A stretch of DNA of 16,430 nucleotides, from contig JBFXEJ010000126.1 in the NCBI GenBank assembly GCA_050180235.1, positions 1-16,430 of the forward strand. The letters are read 5' to 3'. The notes beneath the pieces were generated by a model that saw nothing but the letters and a program-made list of their open reading frames with translations, made no database searches and was not told the DNA's origin. This document shows positions 14,028-16,430 of this stretch, one piece after another. This stretch comes from JAABRU01 sp050180235. Its GTDB lineage: Bacteria > Desulfobacterota > Desulfobacteria > Desulfobacterales > Desulfococcaceae. Positions within the stretch are counted from its first letter, which is position 1, and each line of letters opens with the position of its first letter. Made by a program: the position numbers and the translations under genes.

Positions 14028-14170
14028 ATAAGGCGATTTCCATGAAAAAATGTACCATCATTGCAGGGTGGGCACGGCTTTCTGTGCCCGCCGTTTCAGC
14101 AGGACGGCGGGCACAGAAAGCCGTGCCCGCCCTGCGAAAAACGGTATAATCATTAATGGAAATCACCTAA
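14028..14170. mobile_element. MITE-like element with 108-bp-family ends and a hairpin core
   Basis: AAGGCGATTTCCAT (14029-14042) and ATGGAAATCACCTAA (14156-14170) are near-perfect inverted ends matching those of the elements at 4433 and 16183, and the inner GTACC / GGTATAAT also correspond. The core is different and consists of a large hairpin. It lies between convergent genes (universal stress protein and RseC-like). Confidence 0.65.
14063..14135. terminator. 32-bp-arm hairpin between convergent genes
   Basis: Left arm 14063-14094 and right arm 14104-14135 pair with one mismatch across a nine-base loop. The arms contain GGGCACGGCTTTCTGTGCCC. Very GC-rich, between two converging genes, so it could end transcription from both sides, though no T-run follows. 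It is nested in the inverted-repeat element at 14028-14170. Confidence 0.55.
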
Positions 14171-14215
14171 AAAGTCCCACTACCGAAGCACAGGCCGGAT
14201 ACAAAGCACCGTAAT

Positions 14216-14686
14216 TCAGGCGGATGCCGCAGCCTGACTGTAGGAATCTCCGGAAACAGTCATATTTTTCCGTATCCTGACAATCCGGGCCTGGTATCTG
14301 TCATCTCCGGACAGAAGACCGCTGGTCAGGCGGATTGCCAGGAAAGAAAGCCCCAGGAAAGAAAATGCAAACAGGGCGGATGCATTTGTGATGTCAAATC
14401 CGTAAAGAGGGGCGATGTACGATCCGATAACTGCACCTGCAAACATGGAAAATACCGGAAACAGATAGAGCAGCATGGATATTTTGATAAAAGATCCGGT
14501 TTCAAACCCCACGACCACTGCATCCCCTGCCTTTGCCCCAATCTCATTGAGGGCTTCCACCTGTGCCTCTTTTCCGCCTTCACAGGAATCCTTTGACGCG
14601 CATCCTTCACACGCACTGCTCCGGATCGTTTTGATCCAGGCTGTTTTTGTATCAGTTCTGATAACAATTCCGTTTTCTGTCACCAT
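14216..14686 (-). CDS. RseC/MucC-type SoxR-reducing system protein
   Basis: A 156-residue inner-membrane protein with the RseC layout: a short N-terminal beta domain with a cysteine cluster CEGCASKDSC (Cys26, 29, 35), then GAKAGDAVVVGFETGSFIKI, two transmembrane segments (about 68-95 and 101-122), and a cytoplasmic basic tail. In the family it is linked to Rnf complex and SoxR reduction or sigma-E control; which applies here is not shown, as no rnf or soxR gene is in the window. GGAGAG precedes ATG 14686. It converges on the universal stress operon. Confidence 0.87.
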   Translation of the reverse strand: MVTENGIVIRTDTKTAWIKTIRSSACEGCASKDSCEGGKEAQVEALNEIGAKAGDAVVVGFETGSFIKISMLLYLFPVFSMFAGAVIGSYIAPLYGFDITNASALFAFSFLGLSFLAIRLTSGLLSGDDRYQARIVRIRKNMTVSGDSYSQAAASA

Positions 14687-14743
14687 AAAAACTCTCCATT
14701 CATTTTGGGCAGAGGGATAAATCCCCCTATAAAAAGATTAGGT

Positions 14744-14830
14744 AGTGGGTCAAACCGGTTGATGAAGCGAAAAAAAACTCTCCCCTCCCTTGAGGGTGGG
14801 GAATTTCAGAATCAACTGATTTGACCCACT
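14744..14830. mobile_element. 87-bp MITE-like inverted-repeat element
   Basis: AGTGGGTCAAACCGGTTGAT (14744-14763) pairs with ATCAACTGATTTGACCCACT (14811-14830), two mismatches in 20. The core has CTCCCCTCCCTT (14780-14791), the same 12-mer found on the minus strand inside the 11669-11812 element (11793-11782), although the ends differ. No coding potential. Confidence 0.7.
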
Positions 14831-14958
14831 GTCGAATATTTGTGTCCTGCACTTTGGCAAATCCAATCGTGAGACAATTTTTGTGAATTTTCATCCTCAG
14901 CCATTTTCACGATATTGGCTTTGCATTCCTGTTCAGACAAGACAACATGCGAGGTCAT
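14812..14958 (-). other. Small ORF of unknown nature, 3' end inside an inverted-repeat element
   Basis: A 48-codon frame begins at ATG 14958 (MTSHVVLSEQECKANIVKMA, then HDWICQSAGHKYST) and ends at a TGA contributed by the right arm of the 14744-14830 element. No good ribosome site. The sequence looks protein-like in composition, so it may be a remnant of a gene truncated by the element. No family recognised. Confidence 0.3.
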
Positions 14959-14978
14959 ATCTTCCAGTTTTTCATTGT

Positions 14979-15812
14979 TTATCTTCCTTTTGATTTCAGT
15001 TCAAATTCATAGGTTTTATACATTTTTATGTCAGGATATTTCTTTTTTGCATATGCCTCAACTTCCGGGCTGAAACTGTATCCTGCAATAAAAGGACAAA
15101 TATCTCCTGTTATTGTCTTTTTTACACGCTCTGTCAACTGGCTGAATCTGTCAAAATCCTTTCTGCCGGGCTGCGCCTTGCATTCACCGATGATAAAAAC
15201 CGGACGCCCTTTTTTTGTTCCCTCGGCATAAATGTTTATCTCATCATACTTTCCGTCAGGATAGACAAGGTTTCTGCGTTCAACAGTCTTTACGTCAATG
15301 TCAAATTCCTTTTTTCCGAAATCATACATATAGGGAATGATTCTGTCCTCAATTCCGTATCCGACAGACATGGTAAGCCCCCCAAGCTGTTTTTTGATGT
15401 CTTTGACGGTCATAGACAGTGAGCTGACTGTCAGTTCTGTGTTTCTTTGCGCTTCGGTCAGCTCTTTCTGGGCTTCAGCCAGTTCCTCCATCCGGATTTC
15501 TGTTTTTTTCTGTGCCTCAGCCAGTTCCTCAACCCGGATAGTCAATATTTCGAGCCGGATTTCAGTTCTCTTCTGTGCTTCGGCGAGTTCCTTCACATAG
15601 GTTTCAGTTTTATTCTGCGTATCCCCCAGTTCTCTGACAACCGCTTTTAACTCATTGAAATCCCCTTCATTGACAATAATTTTGGACTGAACCTCATCCA
15701 CAAGGGAAATCAGCAGTTCCCTCATGTAAGGTTCCGTCCTGTCCAGTTTTTTCAGAAAACCGATGCTGAGATAAGTTTTGCTTTTATTTTCTTCTGTCTT
15801 TTTTGCTTTCAT
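14979..15812 (-). CDS. Coiled-coil PD-(D/E)XK nuclease-like protein
   Basis: Predicted 277-residue protein from ATG 15812; an alternative GTG at 15833 adds seven residues. A helical N-terminus is followed by a long coiled coil (about 55-145) with repeating ELAEAQKKTEIR units, then a C-terminal nuclease-like domain: GYGIEDRIIPYMYDFG, YDEINIYAEG (Asp190) and VFIIGECKAQ (Glu210, Lys212), the D...ExK arrangement of the PD-(D/E)XK superfamily. It resembles DUF3782-type proteins common in Desulfobacterota and cyanobacteria. Substrate unknown. AAAGG lies about ten bases before ATG 15812. The cellular role, whether defence or mobile-element related, cannot be decided from context. Confidence 0.78.
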   Translation of the reverse strand: MKAKKTEENKSKTYLSIGFLKKLDRTEPYMRELLISLVDEVQSKIIVNEGDFNELKAVVRELGDTQNKTETYVKELAEAQKRTEIRLEILTIRVEELAEAQKKTEIRMEELAEAQKELTEAQRNTELTVSSLSMTVKDIKKQLGGLTMSVGYGIEDRIIPYMYDFGKKEFDIDVKTVERRNLVYPDGKYDEINIYAEGTKKGRPVFIIGECKAQPGRKDFDRFSQLTERVKKTITGDICPFIAGYSFSPEVEAYAKKKYPDIKMYKTYEFELKSKGR

Positions 15813-15883
15813 CTGCTCCGGCCTTTCTTTCACAGCATATCTGCCATTGTTATGGAAATTTTGTTTTCATTCCACCATCGCTA

Positions 15884-16120
15884 TCATCCCTTACGGAATT
15901 CTGCTCTTTTTTGCAATGTCATTTTCTTCCGTACCTGTTTCCCGGCAGCAAGCAATTCGGAAATCCGTCTGGCGATTTCGGATTTCGACTGCCGCAGCAA
16001 TTTTATTTCGGATTCGGTCAGCATCCGGGGTTCTGAGCAAATAACGTGCCTCAGACTCTGTAAGGCAGTCAAACCCGAATCCAAACCTTTGGTTCCACCA
16101 GTCTTCAGGTTCTTTTCCAT
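15884..16120 (-). CDS. Small hypothetical ORF, possibly a frameshifted gene remnant
   Basis: A 78-codon frame from ATG 16120 with GAGGT seven bases upstream. Its C-terminal half (MLTESEIKLLRQSKSEIARR, ISELLAAGKQVRKK) looks like a genuine helical protein. In the overlapping frame (16140 down to about 16030) a different protein-like stretch appears, KHGKEPEDWWNQRFGFGFDC followed by LTESEARYLL, echoing LTESEIKLL. Hence the true gene may have been one frame, shifted near 16030-16040. I recognise no family. It lies between a MITE-like element and the nuclease gene. Confidence 0.35.
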   Translation of the reverse strand: MEKNLKTGGTKGLDSGLTALQSLRHVICSEPRMLTESEIKLLRQSKSEIARRISELLAAGKQVRKKMTLQKRAEFRKG

Positions 16121-16182
16121 GCTTTGACCTCAAATCTTTCAGGGTTTCCTTTGTCAGAGCAGGACACGCTGAACAGGGCTTA

Positions 16183-16290
16183 TTAGATGATTTCCGGAAA
16201 AGAATATACCAGCAAAGTATCAAAAGCTTCCAGCTTTTGCTCTGTGCCTGTGAACTGAAATGGGATATTTATTCTCAGAAATCACCTTAT
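16183..16290. mobile_element. 108-bp MITE-like element, copy 2
   Basis: TTAGATGATTTCCGGAAAAG at the left and, read on the other strand, ATAAGGTGATTTCTGAGAAT at the right are imperfect inverted ends. Same length and orientation as 4433-4540 and about 85% identical by eye, including GAATATACC, TTCCAGCTTTT and CTGTGCCTGTGAAC. It lies directly behind a DUF29 gene, whose stop codon falls in its right end. Confidence 0.75.
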
Positions 16291-16430
16291 TGCAGTCTTT
16301 CCATATCAGGATAAAAATTTTTATCCAATGCCTCATGCAACTGGTACGGGCAAATTTGCGGAAAATCAGATTCCGGAATGCCTGTTTCAAGAGAGGCATA
16401 TTCGGCAGCATCTGTATAAGCATCTGTGAT
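16287..16430 (-). CDS. DUF29 family protein, C-terminal part (runs off right edge)
   Basis: The minus frame from the right edge reads ITDAYTDAAEYASLETGIPE, SDFPQICPYQLHEALDKNF and YPDMERLQ, then TAA at 16289-16287. The order A-Y-x-x-A...E-T-G-[IL]-P, then F-P-x-x-C-P-[WY] and a final L-x-x-x-F-x-P matches the C-terminus of the DUF29 family, small proteins of unknown function common in cyanobacteria and Desulfobacterota. The stop codon is contributed by the terminal repeat of the adjacent MITE-like element, so the natural C-terminus may have been altered by a few residues. The start is outside the window. Confidence 0.8.
   Translation of the reverse strand: MTDAYTDAAEYASLETGIPESDFPQICPYQLHEALDKNFYPDMERLQ

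Noticed and set aside
13955..14215. tRNA or other structured RNA gene between convergent genes
   Set aside because: The structure is a simple long inverted repeat; no cloverleaf arms, TTCGA-type T loop or CCA end seen.
16220..16423. Minus frame of 67 codons at the right end
   Set aside because: It is a shadow of the DUF29 C-terminus, which lies in another frame of the same strand and shows the family pattern.

Overview
The window reads like a chromosomal segment of a Desulfobacterota (delta-proteobacterial, Desulfonema/Desulfobacteraceae-like) anaerobe. This is inference from style: a c-type-haem chemoreceptor, an EFR1-type flavodoxin/ferredoxin protein, type 4 iron-sulfur uracil-DNA glycosylase, a DUF29 fragment, coiled-coil PD-(D/E)XK nucleases, and many CACAGAGAACACAGAG / CACAAAGA repeats. 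No rRNA, tRNA, CRISPR array or prophage is seen. Most genes up to 11357 lie on the minus strand; one three-gene operon (12021-13954) lies on the plus strand.

Region 1-420: the 3' end of an insertion sequence (transposase tail on +) abuts a histone-deacetylase-like gene (minus) that is cut after about 90 codons, so that gene is broken. Region 467-3037: a hairpin repeat, then xseB and xseA (exodeoxyribonuclease VII), preceded by a VapC-type PIN toxin and two paralogous small antitoxin-like genes, all overlapping or nearly so. Region 3051-3487 is repeat-rich: six copies of a CACAGAG repeat and a roughly 98-bp duplication that copied the 3' end of the neighbouring EFR1 ferredoxin gene. Region 4325-4758 holds a 108-bp inverted-repeat element. 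It is followed by a periplasmic solute-binding protein gene, then a tightly packed lipoprotein - coaBC - uracil-DNA glycosylase operon ending in a likely terminator. Further right are a decayed PD-(D/E)XK nuclease gene, a DUF2156 acyltransferase-like gene and a methyl-accepting chemotaxis protein with a CxxCH haem site.

The 663-bp divergent region 11358-12020 carries a good sigma70-like promoter on +, a 144-bp inverted-repeat element and a 43-bp perfect hairpin. It leads into an operon of a GAF-domain protein, an atypical protein kinase (HGD/DFD motifs) and a universal stress protein. This looks like a compact sensory/stress module and is the best candidate for an undescribed system. An inverted-repeat element with a 32-bp-arm hairpin separates it from a convergent RseC-like gene.

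The right end (14744-16430) has another inverted-repeat element, a coiled-coil plus PD-(D/E)XK nuclease gene, a doubtful small ORF that may be a frameshift remnant, a second copy of the 108-bp element, and the C-terminus of a DUF29 protein running off the edge.

The non-coding part is notable for at least three sets of small non-autonomous, MITE-like inverted-repeat elements. In two places their terminal repeat supplies the stop codon of an adjacent reading frame.
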